DNA of 64,000 bases, from the NCBI GenBank assembly GCA_035571835.1, contig DATNBU010000043.1:1-64000 (forward strand), given 5' to 3'. This DNA comes from Candidatus Limnocylindrales bacterium (GTDB lineage Bacteria > Desulfobacterota > Binatia > UBA1149 > CAITLU01). A program made the translations under genes and the position numbers. The notes under the pieces are model-generated. The model saw only the letters and a program-made list of their open reading frames with translations. It was not told where the DNA came from and did no database searches. Of the stretch, positions 37,381 to 45,492 are shown one piece after another; position 1 is the first letter of the stretch; each line of letters starts with the position of its first letter.

Positions 37381-37421
37381 GCAATCCACGCATGTCGCGG
37401 GAGGGCAACATCTCGCTACGA

Positions 37422-38486
37422 TCATGCTTCGACCTTCCGCTTGCTTGCAGGCGTCCTTCCGAGCTTCATGAATGGCTTTTCGATGGCGAAGTAGGTTGCG
37501 GCGGCCAACGTTAGTGTTGCAGCAACTGCAAGCCACCCCGCAAGTGTCGGTGAACTGGTCAGATGGCGGCTACCGAGCTTCACGATCGGAAAGTGAAGAA
37601 GATACACGCCAAAGCTGATAGCACCCAGAAAACGGAGCGGCGCCAGAGACAGAACGCGGCGCATGGTTCCTTCTCCGTGCATCGCAGCAATCAGGCATAC
37701 CGTCCAGAGCGCGCCGAAGCGCCCTGGCTCAGCAAAGAAGCGGTTATGTAGAACCTCTTCGCCGGTTACCCATGACCAGACACTCGGGATGTGGAGCAGC
37801 ACGATTGCCATGGCAAGCCATCCTGCGCCTTCGACAGCCGTTCGCGCTCTCGAGCTCAAAGGGCCCAGCATGGTTTCGATCGAGTCGTGAGCCCATGCGG
37901 CGAAAACGCCACCGAGAAATGCGGGGAGCGTTCGCCACAGCTCCGCCGGGAATGTCGAAGGAAAGAACGACTTGATACCGCTGACCAGGCCGATGAGCAG
38001 TGCAGCGGCTGCTACCAGGATGGCTGGTCGATGTGGCAGCGCAGCACCGGCAAGCACGATCAGAGGCAGCAGGGCGTAAAAATAACACTCTATCGGAATG
38101 GTCCAGAACACTCCGACGCCCGCACGAAGCATCAGGTGGTCGACGACGCTGTCGAAGGTCAGACGATCCACAAAGTCCGCGCCAAGAAACGACGCAAGAC
38201 AGGTTGCCAGCAGAACGACGGAGTAGAGCGGGTAGATCCTGAAGAATCGTCGCTTGAAATATTGCGTCCAGACCTCCGCGCTGTGGAGTGCGTCGGGGCT
38301 GTTCTTCAGAAGCAGCGACGTGAGCAGATAAGCGCTCAGCGTGAAGAAGAGACAGACGCCGTAAAATCCCGACCCCGCGAGGTCGAGCCCCGGGAATAGG
38401 GGAACCCGGAGCTGGCTGAGGTGCGACACGACCACGAACGCGACGGCGAGACCTCGCAGGCCGTCGAGGCATGAAACGCGTCCCAC
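37422..38486 (-). CDS. Acyltransferase 3 family membrane protein (OafA/YrhL-like)
   Basis: A 354-residue integral membrane protein with about ten hydrophobic segments. The N-terminal signature of the family is present: SCLDGLRGLAVAFVVVSHLS, with the R-x-x-x-H-type pair in DGLRGLAVAFVVVSH. It is followed by FFTLSAYLLTSLLLK and FKRRFFRIYPLY. Such enzymes acetylate or otherwise acylate surface polysaccharides, lipids or glycans. The start is GTG. The low-similarity C-terminus (SFGVYLLHFPIVKL, then FAIEKPFMKLG) matches the family's closing pattern. Neighbouring genes are secreted proteins, so a glycan on the cell surface is a reasonable but unproven substrate. Confidence 0.9.
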   Translation of the reverse strand: MGRVSCLDGLRGLAVAFVVVSHLSQLRVPLFPGLDLAGSGFYGVCLFFTLSAYLLTSLLLKNSPDALHSAEVWTQYFKRRFFRIYPLYSVVLLATCLASFLGADFVDRLTFDSVVDHLMLRAGVGVFWTIPIECYFYALLPLIVLAGAALPHRPAILVAAAALLIGLVSGIKSFFPSTFPAELWRTLPAFLGGVFAAWAHDSIETMLGPLSSRARTAVEGAGWLAMAIVLLHIPSVWSWVTGEEVLHNRFFAEPGRFGALWTVCLIAAMHGEGTMRRVLSLAPLRFLGAISFGVYLLHFPIVKLGSRHLTSSPTLAGWLAVAATLTLAAATYFAIEKPFMKLGRTPASKRKVEA

Positions 38487-38705
38487 GCGCCGAGCTTGTC
38501 ACAGGGCCGGTCCTGAATCACCGCGGCCGCGTTGACACCCACGGTGCTACAGTCGTGGTCGACATCTGTCGACGATCTGGCAATGGGTACGCGACTTAGA
38601 TCGGGCACGACTGGGCCAAGCGGTCGTTGGGTTCGATAACGTGTAGATGTTTTCGACAACGGGGATAGACAATCCATTGCTTTGCACAGCCGCTGCAGTG
38701 GCAGC

Positions 38706-39482
38706 ATGGTAGTCTTCAGCTACATAGTGCCCATGCTGATTTTGGCCGAAACGCCTGACGCCATTACAGTTCTGATGGCGGCTGCGGCCCTCGCCACAAT
38801 TCTCCCCGCGGTTGCTCGCTTGTACCGCTGGCTGCGCCCGGAACCGGGCGCGCTTGCGCCCGTCGTCGTGGCCACGGTGGACTGGGAAAGCTACGTGATC
38901 GCTCCGGACGTGAAGAAGCAGCTGCGGGAAAGCGTCCCCTTGGAAGACTTAGTCTCATGGGAAAAGCGGCAGCGAGAATTTCCTTCGGTGAGTTCAGATG
39001 AACTGCTGGAGCGTTTCTCGCGATCCTTCACCTCCGCCGAAGCGATCGCATCCCGGCAGACTAGATACTTGTATATACGGTGGGAACTCGAGCTGGCCAT
39101 CGTTGTTCGTAACGACAGCAATGTCGTCGCCTCTGCAGCGAAGCTGCTTCTGCCTGGAGACGGCGTAGCAGTAGTTTCGAGAACAATTCTGTTCAGAGAT
39201 TCCCCGCTCGTAGAATGGAAGGGTGAGATTGCGCTTGGAGACATTCTTCCAAACTCAGCTGTACGCCTACGAGTGTGGAAAGCCGATCTTTTCTTCGACG
39301 CCACGCAGTTGAGCCAGTTTGCCGTTGTCTATGATGGAGGGCTTGGGAAAGTCATCAATCAAGAGATGACAACCAGTCCGCAATCATGGTTTGGTCTGGG
39401 CACACTCTTTTGGATCTCAGTCGGTGGACTTGTTCTTATGGTTCTCTCGTTGGTCGGCCTATTTCTCTTTGCCAGCCATTGA
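38706..39482 (+). CDS. Membrane protein of unknown function
   Basis: A 258-residue protein (a TTG eight codons earlier is an alternative start). It has an N-terminal hydrophobic region (residues about 3-38, including ITVLMAAAALATILPAVARL), a soluble middle of about 170 residues with a beta-strand pattern (LELAIVVRNDSNVVASAAKLLL, then GVAVVSRTILF), and one C-terminal membrane segment (FWISVGGLVLMVLSLVGLFLF). The middle may be an extracytoplasmic or cytoplasmic immunoglobulin-like fold. Codon use is less GC-biased than in neighbours, which may signal recent transfer. I do not recognise the family. Confidence 0.6.
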   Translation: MVVFSYIVPMLILAETPDAITVLMAAAALATILPAVARLYRWLRPEPGALAPVVVATVDWESYVIAPDVKKQLRESVPLEDLVSWEKRQREFPSVSSDELLERFSRSFTSAEAIASRQTRYLYIRWELELAIVVRNDSNVVASAAKLLLPGDGVAVVSRTILFRDSPLVEWKGEIALGDILPNSAVRLRVWKADLFFDATQLSQFAVVYDGGLGKVINQEMTTSPQSWFGLGTLFWISVGGLVLMVLSLVGLFLFASH

Positions 39483-39668
39483 GCAATCGCATACTTGGCT
39501 CGACCGTCTGACCCCGTCCCGCGATTCGTATGCTGCGGTGCGGAGGAGCTGTAGCGAAACGGGATCAGCAGACTGAACGAGCCGATCCGATCCGCTGCTC
39601 ACGCCAACGTTTCACCGATCCTCATTTTTCGCGCACCTCACCGATGGTGACGTCAGACTTGGAACACC

Positions 39669-41069
39669 TCATCGCTGCATGACGTACCAGTCGATCACCC
39701 CGACCCCGTCCTTGCCGGCCATCGGCTGTCGCAGCGAATCGATCAGCAACGCTGGCCGTTTCTTGCCCTCGGGATCCGGTGCGCGCCGAATGTTCCATCC
39801 GAACCAGCTGCCTGCGCCATCCCCGGTCCACTCCGCGAGAGCTTCTCCGGTCTTGCCGGATCGAATGTCCACGCGGCCGACCTTGTCGGCGTCGCCCGCT
39901 TTGTGCCACGGCGCGCCGACCGCGAGATCGTCGACGCCGTCGCCATTGATGTCGCCGGCGCTCGTGATCATGCGGCCGTAATACTCGCCCGCCTGCGTCC
40001 CGGTCCAATGGCGCAGCTCTTTGCCGGTGACGCCGGAGAACACCTGAACCTCGCCGGGTTTCGACCGCGAATCGTCTGCGCTGTACGACGACGCAATCGC
40101 GATCTCGGTGCGACCGTCGCCGTCGAGATCTCCCATCGACGTCACCATCTCGCCGAAGCCGGAAACCGGGTCGGTGCTATCCCAGCGGCGAAGCAGTGCG
40201 CCTGTGTTGGTCGACAGCAGGAAGACCGCACCATGCGTATCGCCCTCGGATTCTCCCTGCATCGCGCCGACGACAAGGTCGGGATGTCCGTCGGCATCGA
40301 AGTCGTCGGTGCGTGCGACATACCAGCCGAACGTCCAGCGCGGCACTTCGGGCGCATACATCCGGAGCACGGAGCCGTCCTTGCCGCTCAGCAGATAGAC
40401 GCGGCCGCCGCTGTTGGCAGGCGAGCCGACAAACACATCGACTGCGCCGTCGCCGTTCTGATCTCCGGCGAGCGCCATGTCCCAGCCGAGATTCTCTTCG
40501 CGCACGGCCGTCTTCTGCCACAGGGTTTTGCCGGACTTGGGCGAATGCGCGGAGACGACACCGTGAAGGACGTCGTTTTGCTTGGCTGTCGGCGCGGCGA
40601 TGACGACATCGGCAAGACCGTCGCCGTCGAGATCGGGAATCGGAACGACCGAGTGGCCGAACATTCCCTCGTTGATCGTCCCGTCCCACTCGCGGATCTT
40701 CGCACCGGTCGCGCCCGACCAGATCGTCGCGACGCCGTTCTGGTAGACGTCGTCCTTGAGCTTCCAGCGCGAGCCGGCGGCGATGTCCGCACGACCGTCG
40801 CCGTCGGCATCGAGCGGCTCGCCGAAGCGGAAACCGAGCTCACCGTTCGCAACATCGCCGGCAACGCGACGTGCATTGCACCAGCCGGTACCGGCACCGC
40901 TGCACGGCGGGACGGCCGCGGCCGGCAACGCCGCCACGAGCAGCGTCGCGAGCGAAAGCGCGATCAGTCGAGAGAACGGGATCAGAACAACCGGCGCCGG
41001 AATCGAAAGAAGCAGAGGAAGAACGAGGCTGCGCCGGCGGTGCGAGTGCACCGCCGGCGCCGTGATCAT
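39669..41069 (-). CDS. Secreted FG-GAP repeat protein (integrin-alpha-like propeller), copy 2
   Basis: A 466-residue paralogue of the FG-GAP protein at 33498-34820. The N-terminus is longer: a basic region (HSHRRRSLVLPLLL) and a second hydrophobic stretch (LIALSLATLLVAALPAAA) that is the likely signal peptide, so an internal start is possible. Seven blades are visible (DADGDGRADIAAGS, DLDGDGLADVVIAAP, DQNGDGAVDVFVGSP, DFDADGHPDLVVGAM, DLDGDGRTEIAIASS, DINGDGVDDLAVGAP and a degenerate last one). The assigned ATG overlaps the stop of the upstream secreted gene by ATGA, so the two are co-translated. Confidence 0.88.
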   Translation of the reverse strand: MITAPAVHSHRRRSLVLPLLLSIPAPVVLIPFSRLIALSLATLLVAALPAAAVPPCSGAGTGWCNARRVAGDVANGELGFRFGEPLDADGDGRADIAAGSRWKLKDDVYQNGVATIWSGATGAKIREWDGTINEGMFGHSVVPIPDLDGDGLADVVIAAPTAKQNDVLHGVVSAHSPKSGKTLWQKTAVREENLGWDMALAGDQNGDGAVDVFVGSPANSGGRVYLLSGKDGSVLRMYAPEVPRWTFGWYVARTDDFDADGHPDLVVGAMQGESEGDTHGAVFLLSTNTGALLRRWDSTDPVSGFGEMVTSMGDLDGDGRTEIAIASSYSADDSRSKPGEVQVFSGVTGKELRHWTGTQAGEYYGRMITSAGDINGDGVDDLAVGAPWHKAGDADKVGRVDIRSGKTGEALAEWTGDGAGSWFGWNIRRAPDPEGKKRPALLIDSLRQPMAGKDGVGVIDWYVMQR

Positions 41070-42118
41070 GAGTGGCAGCAGGCGACCCAGTGCATGGTGA
41101 GGCAGTTTCGACCTCCGGGGTTACCATCCCCGCCCAATACGAGAGCACCCAGCGCACCGGTGGCGTTGGTCAATGAGACAACGTCGCCGCCGACTCCGAG
41201 ATGACCGGTGTTGTAGACCCACCGCGGGTCGCCCGACGCGGGGCTCTGGGCGCACTGACCGGCCGACGGCCTCGCAGGATTGACTGCCCACAAATCCGTC
41301 ACCGTGTTCATCGCCGTGTCTTTCAGGCCCGTCATTGGCGGGCCCTGCGATACGACCAGCTCAGGATAGCTGCAGACGTGAGCGCCCGCGAAGTTGGAGG
41401 CGCAGGCGGCTTCCGCGGCCGGAAGACCAGCCATGAGATTGTAGTTGAAGCGTCCGGCAGTCTTGGTCAGCGCGCCGACCACCGTTCCGAGCGTCGTCGT
41501 CGTGGTGGTGCTCGTAGTGGTCGTTGTCGTGCTCGTCGTGGTCGTCGTCGTCGCCACCGGCAAACATCCCGGCGGCTCCGCATCGCACACAGCCTGCGCG
41601 CACTCCTTGCCCTGGAACTTCTTCTCGTCGTCGGTGATCACGTCGGTACCCGTGCAGTGCATGCAGAAGCGCGAACCCCCGGGGCCGAACTGCACGGACG
41701 CGTTTACGGTGTTCTGCGGGAAATCGTCGGCGAGCGTGAACGTGACGCCCGAGCGGATCTTTACGAGCAGCTTGCCGTCGGAGATCTGCGCCTGGTTCTT
41801 GGTGTCCGGATTTTTGTACTTCCAGCCATTGCCGTTATCGAGCCAGAGCTCGCTGTCGGCGGTCAGCACGTAACAGAAGTTGTCGGTCGCGCTCCAGACG
41901 TGAACCGAAGCTCCATTCAATTTGGGATTGTCTGCGTCCGTGTACTGGATGTTCGACACGTGCGAGAAGAGCTGGATCTGACGCTTGGTCGCGTCCGTCG
42001 GATGATCCTTGATCGAAAACTTCTTGGTCAGCAGGTCCTCCTCGGCCGCGGATGCGCCGCTGGCGAAGATGGCGATCACGAACATTGCCGACATGGCTGC
42101 GAGACTGATTCGTTTCAT
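41066..42118 (-). CDS. Secreted two-domain protein with poly-Thr linker, function unknown
   Basis: A 350-residue exported protein (signal peptide 1-24, cleavage after ASA). Residues about 25-185 form a beta module (TKKFSIKDHPTDATKRQIQL, FCYVLTADSELWLDNGNGW, GKLLVKIRSGVTFTL) whose strand order matches the C-terminal module of the propeller protein at 31174-33210. A C-x-x-C (FCMHC) and more cysteines follow. A Thr/Ser linker (residues about 186-212) leads to a C-terminal domain (GRFNYNLMAGLPAAEAACAS, HVCSYPELVVSQG, MHWVACCHS) that I cannot name. It overlaps by ATGA with the FG-GAP copy 2 gene downstream. A 5' hairpin abuts the ribosome site. Confidence 0.78.
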   Translation of the reverse strand: MKRISLAAMSAMFVIAIFASGASAAEEDLLTKKFSIKDHPTDATKRQIQLFSHVSNIQYTDADNPKLNGASVHVWSATDNFCYVLTADSELWLDNGNGWKYKNPDTKNQAQISDGKLLVKIRSGVTFTLADDFPQNTVNASVQFGPGGSRFCMHCTGTDVITDDEKKFQGKECAQAVCDAEPPGCLPVATTTTTTSTTTTTTSTTTTTTLGTVVGALTKTAGRFNYNLMAGLPAAEAACASNFAGAHVCSYPELVVSQGPPMTGLKDTAMNTVTDLWAVNPARPSAGQCAQSPASGDPRWVYNTGHLGVGGDVVSLTNATGALGALVLGGDGNPGGRNCLTMHWVACCHS

Positions 42119-42429
42119 GAGTTACCCCCGAGTTGCCGCCTCGGGACGGCAGGAAATCTGAAGAATGCGCGATAGTCACTGATACCTCTCCCCGGTGTCA
42201 AGGCCGCACCCGACGTACGGGCCTGCCGGCGTGGCGCGGGCCTCGGCTCGCGTTCGGCATTGCGAGTGTCGCAAGTCCGGACCTCATGCGTCCTTAACAG
42301 GCAGTCACCGATTGCGAACCGGCCCTCGCGACCCGCATCGCCCGTCTGCTCTCGACCGCGCCGCGGCTGCTCCCGGCCCGAGCGCCCGCTCTTCCCGTCG
42401 GAACGGTTCCCGGGCTATGGTCGCGGCCT
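42119..42429. other. Divergent intergenic region with candidate promoter
   Basis: This 311-base region separates two divergent genes. On the minus strand a consensus -35 (TTGACA, plus-strand TGTCAA at 42196-42201) stands 18 bases from GACTAT (plus-strand 42172-42177), 54 bases before the start of the secreted-protein gene. The remaining 200 bases toward the hydrolase gene are GC-rich and show no clear signal. Confidence 0.4.
42127..42145 (-). promoter_or_regulatory. 5'UTR hairpin overlapping the ribosome site
   Basis: On the minus-strand transcript CCCGAG (complement of 42140-42145) pairs with CTCGGG (complement of 42127-42132) across a 7-base loop. The second arm runs into the GGGGG that should serve as ribosome site nine bases before the ATG. 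Folding could mask translation initiation. Confidence 0.4.
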
Positions 42430-43497
42430 ATGACATACGATCCTTTTTCCCGTGGCCCCCATGCGGTTGGTGTCCGTACCGTTGACCTCTCTGACGCATC
42501 GCGTTCGCGCTATCTGCCGGTCGAGCTGTGGTATCCGGCGACAGCTGCGATTGCGGGAAAGGACGTCGACGAGTCCACGATGGACCACTACGACCTGCTG
42601 CCGGGATTTCCTCCTCTGAAGCAGAAAGCCGTGCGCGGCGCCGAGGCAGCCGATGGCCGCTGGCCGATCGTGATGTTCTCGCACGGCTTCGGCGGACATC
42701 GCCGCCAGTCGACGTTCCTGTGCACGCATCTCGCGAGTCACGGCTACGTGGTCGCGGCGCCCGATCACACCGGCAACACCGTCATCGACATGGCGCAGAT
42801 GACGCTGCAGGTGATGATGGGCGAGCCGATGCCGGAAGTGGAGCCGATGATCACCGAGCTCATCAAGGCGCGGCCGGCCGACGTGAGCTTCGTGATCGAT
42901 CGCCTGCTCGCCGGCGACATGGGCATCGCGCCGTCGTCTCTCGAAGCCGACCACATCGGAATGTCGGGCCACAGCTTCGGCGGCTGGACGACGCTTATGG
43001 TCACCGGCGGCGACCGCCGCATCCGCGCTGCGCTCGCGCTCGCACCGGCCGGCGGCAAGAGCCCGCTTCCCGGCGAGCTGCTGACAGCCGCGCTCGATTT
43101 CTCGTGGGGACGCGACGTGCCGACGGTCTACCTCGTTGCCGACAAGGATTCGCTGCTTCCGCTCGAAGGCATGCACGAGCTTCTCGCGAAGACCGGCGGC
43201 ACCAAACGCATGTTCGTGCTCGAGAACGCCGACCACATGCACTTCTGCGACGACGTCGAAGGCACGCACGAGCTGTTCCGTTCGATGCCGCCGCCGGGAC
43301 CGTTCGCCGAGATCGCCAAGGTGCTGCCGGCTGCGAGCGAGCTCTGCCCCGGCGAGCACGCGTACGACTTCAACCGTGCGCTCGGCCTTGCCCACATGGA
43401 CGCGGTGCTGCGCGGCAGCGAACCGGCTGCGGCGTTTCTCGCCGGAAACGTCGAGAAAGCGTTCGCGGATCGCGGGGTGAAGGTGATCGCGGTCTGA
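42430..43497 (+). CDS. Alpha/beta hydrolase, platelet-activating-factor-acetylhydrolase-like
   Basis: A 355-residue cytoplasmic hydrolase with no signal peptide. The nucleophile elbow is GMSGHSFGGW (Ser about residue 182), the oxyanion region is VMFSHGFGGHRRQS, and the acid and base residues are probably in VYLVADKDSLLP and ENADHMHF. The start (FSRGPHAVGVRTVDL, then RYLPVELWYPA) matches dienelactone-hydrolase/PAF-AH-like enzymes that cleave short ester bonds. A weak ribosome site precedes the ATG. It ends two bases before a small gene of the nucleotidyltransferase module. Confidence 0.88.
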   Translation: MTYDPFSRGPHAVGVRTVDLSDASRSRYLPVELWYPATAAIAGKDVDESTMDHYDLLPGFPPLKQKAVRGAEAADGRWPIVMFSHGFGGHRRQSTFLCTHLASHGYVVAAPDHTGNTVIDMAQMTLQVMMGEPMPEVEPMITELIKARPADVSFVIDRLLAGDMGIAPSSLEADHIGMSGHSFGGWTTLMVTGGDRRIRAALALAPAGGKSPLPGELLTAALDFSWGRDVPTVYLVADKDSLLPLEGMHELLAKTGGTKRMFVLENADHMHFCDDVEGTHELFRSMPPPGPFAEIAKVLPAASELCPGEHAYDFNRALGLAHMDAVLRGSEPAAAFLAGNVEKAFADRGVKVIAV

Positions 43498-43499
43498 GC

Positions 43500-43757
43500 A
43501 TGGCGGGCGCGGGAGAAGACGGACGGCTCTTCGGAACCCGCGAAGAGCTTCGCGCTCGCAACGCTGCGCTTTCCCGTTACGAGCAGTGGCAGCTTGGTCG
43601 CGTTGCGGTGATGCGTCCGGATCAGGCGATTTCGGCGGTTGCGGCTTTGTACGAGCTTCTGCCGGCTTCGAGCCGCGACAGGCCATTCGATCCCACCGGC
43701 GTCGTGACGATGCACGAGCGACTGGCCGCATTGTCACGATTCGCCGCCGCCACGTGA
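43500..43757 (+). CDS. Small protein paired with nucleotidyltransferase, possible antitoxin
   Basis: An 85-residue charged helical protein (GTREELRARNAALSRYEQWQ, then MRPDQAISAVAALYELLPA). It lies two bases after the hydrolase gene and overlaps the downstream nucleotidyltransferase gene by GTGA, so the two are translationally coupled. The pairing of a short helical protein with a minimal nucleotidyltransferase is typical of toxin-antitoxin-like modules. I recognise no domain. That it is a real gene is supported by the tight overlaps on both sides and by sensible codon use. Confidence 0.62.
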   Translation: MAGAGEDGRLFGTREELRARNAALSRYEQWQLGRVAVMRPDQAISAVAALYELLPASSRDRPFDPTGVVTMHERLAALSRFAAAT

Positions 43758-44329
43758 ACTCGCAGGAAAGGGCGATCGCGGACCTGGCGCGCCTGCTCTC
43801 GGCGGCGGCAATTCCGTACATGCTCATCGGCGGCCACGCCAATGCGATCTGGGGTGAGCCGCGCGCGACGCTCGACGTCGATGTGACGATCTGGGCGACC
43901 GAGCATCAGGCAGAGCACGTCGCCGCTATTCTGGAACCGGCCTTTCAGTGCCTGGTCGAACAACCCGTCAACTTCGTTCGCGATGTTCGGGTGCTTCCGT
44001 TTCGCTCGCTCGACGGCGTGCGCATCGACGTCATCTTCGGTCTGCTTCCGTTCGAGAAGATCGCAATTGGCCGCGCACGGCGCGTGTCGATAGCCGGATG
44101 CGATGTTCAGGTCTGCTCTCCCGAGGACCTGATCCTGATGAAGGTCATCTCGGAAAGGCCGCGCGATCTCGAAGACGCCCGAGGCGTCGTCCTCGCGCGC
44201 TACGAAGATCTCGACTTCGACTACCTCGATCCGCAGATCAGCGAGCTTGCGGAGTTTCTCGCGAAGCCGGAGATGGCCCGGCACTGGTCGCAGTGGAAGC
44301 ACGAAGCGAAAGACAGGCGCCGCGCATGA
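43754..44329 (+). CDS. Nucleotidyltransferase, DUF6036/AbiEii-like
   Basis: A 191-residue protein from a GTG start that overlaps the preceding stop. The polymerase-beta-like nucleotidyltransferase core is visible: YMLIGGHANAIWGEPRATLDVDVTIWA, with the metal pair DVDV and a following acidic strand VRIDVIFGLLPFEK. The helix CSPEDLILMKVISERPRDLED carries the Lys and Asp residues typical of AbiEii-type and DUF6036-type proteins. These proteins are often toxins or tRNA modifiers in type IV-like systems, and the small upstream gene would be the partner. The stop overlaps the start of an acyl-CoA dehydrogenase gene by ATGA. Confidence 0.8.
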   Translation: MNSQERAIADLARLLSAAAIPYMLIGGHANAIWGEPRATLDVDVTIWATEHQAEHVAAILEPAFQCLVEQPVNFVRDVRVLPFRSLDGVRIDVIFGLLPFEKIAIGRARRVSIAGCDVQVCSPEDLILMKVISERPRDLEDARGVVLARYEDLDFDYLDPQISELAEFLAKPEMARHWSQWKHEAKDRRRA

Positions 44330-45492
44330 ACTTCTCCCTCCCCGACGACGTCGAGACCATCCGCGTCGAAGCCGAGCGTCTCGCGTCGGGGTTCGACGAC
44401 GACTACTGGCGCCGGCACGACGCGGCGAAGGAATTTCCGTGGGAGTTCTATCGCGCGTTCGCTGCGGGCGGCTGGCTCGGCATTCTCGTTCCCGAACAGT
44501 ACGGCGGCTCGGGGCTCGGCGTGCTCGCGGCCGGCACGCTTCTTCATGCCGTCGCTTCGAGCGCGGGCGCGATGAATGCGGCGTCGACGCTTCATCTGTC
44601 GATCTTCGGAATGGGGCCGGTCATCCACCACGGCTCCGAGGAATTGAAGCGCCGCGTGCTGCCGCCGACGGCGACGGGCGAGCTTCACGTCTCGTTCGGC
44701 GTGACCGAGGACGATGCGGGCACCGATACGTCGCGCATCCGCACCACGGCCGAACGCAGCGGCGATCACTGGGTCGTAAACGGCAAGAAGATCTGGAACA
44801 CCAAGGCGCAGCAGGCCGAGAAGATCCTGCTGCTGACGCGCACCACGCCGCGCGAGGAGTGCGTGAAGCCGCTCGACGGCATGACGCTGTTCCTTGCCGA
44901 CCTCGACCGCAGCTGCTGCGAGATCCGCGAGATTCCCAAGCTCGGCCGCAACGCGGTCAACTCGAACGAAGTGTTCATCCGCGACCTCGTCGTCTCCGAT
45001 GCCGACGTAGTTGGTGAAGTCGGGCGCGGATTCTACTGCCTGCTCGACGGGATCAATCCGGAGCGCATCGTGATTGCGGCCGAAGCGGTCGGCATCGGGC
45101 AGCGGGCGATCGACTGCGCGGTTCGTTATGCGCGCGAGCGCGTGGTCTTCGGGCGGCCGATCGGACAGAACCAGGCGATCGCGCATCCGCTTGCCGACTC
45201 GCACTCGGAGCTCGAGGCGGCCGACCTGATGTGGAAGAAGGCGGCGTGGACGTACGACCGCGGCGAGAACGCCGGGCCGCTTGCGAACATGGCCAAGCTG
45301 CGCGCGGCCGAAGCGTCGTTTCGCGCGTGCGACCGCGCGCTGCAGACGTTCGGCGGCTTCGGCTACGCGACCGAGTACAACGTGGAGCGCTACTGGCGCG
45401 AGTCGCGCCTGATGCGCATCGCGCCGATCTCGCAGGAGATGGCCCTCAACTACCTCAGCGAGCACGTCCTCGCCCTCCCGAAAAGCTACTGA
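44326..45492 (+). CDS. Acyl-CoA dehydrogenase
   Basis: A 388-residue FAD flavoprotein of the acyl-CoA dehydrogenase family. Conserved blocks: GWLGILVPEQYGGSGLG, SFGVTEDDAGTDTSRI (flavin-binding T-E-x-x-A-G-x-D pattern), WVVNGKKIWNTKAQQ, the block RIVIAAEAVGIGQRAIDCAV and the C-terminal LQTFGGFGYATEYNVERYWRE. Residues near the usual catalytic Glu are in the last segment. The substrate chain cannot be told. The ATG overlaps the nucleotidyltransferase stop, and the stop overlaps the ATG of the Nudix frame (TGATG). Confidence 0.93.
   Translation: MNFSLPDDVETIRVEAERLASGFDDDYWRRHDAAKEFPWEFYRAFAAGGWLGILVPEQYGGSGLGVLAAGTLLHAVASSAGAMNAASTLHLSIFGMGPVIHHGSEELKRRVLPPTATGELHVSFGVTEDDAGTDTSRIRTTAERSGDHWVVNGKKIWNTKAQQAEKILLLTRTTPREECVKPLDGMTLFLADLDRSCCEIREIPKLGRNAVNSNEVFIRDLVVSDADVVGEVGRGFYCLLDGINPERIVIAAEAVGIGQRAIDCAVRYARERVVFGRPIGQNQAIAHPLADSHSELEAADLMWKKAAWTYDRGENAGPLANMAKLRAAEASFRACDRALQTFGGFGYATEYNVERYWRESRLMRIAPISQEMALNYLSEHVLALPKSY

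Noticed and set aside
38534-38560. TTGACA near 38534 as promoter
   Set aside because: No -10 box at 16-18 bases; the only TACAGT is ten bases away, too close.
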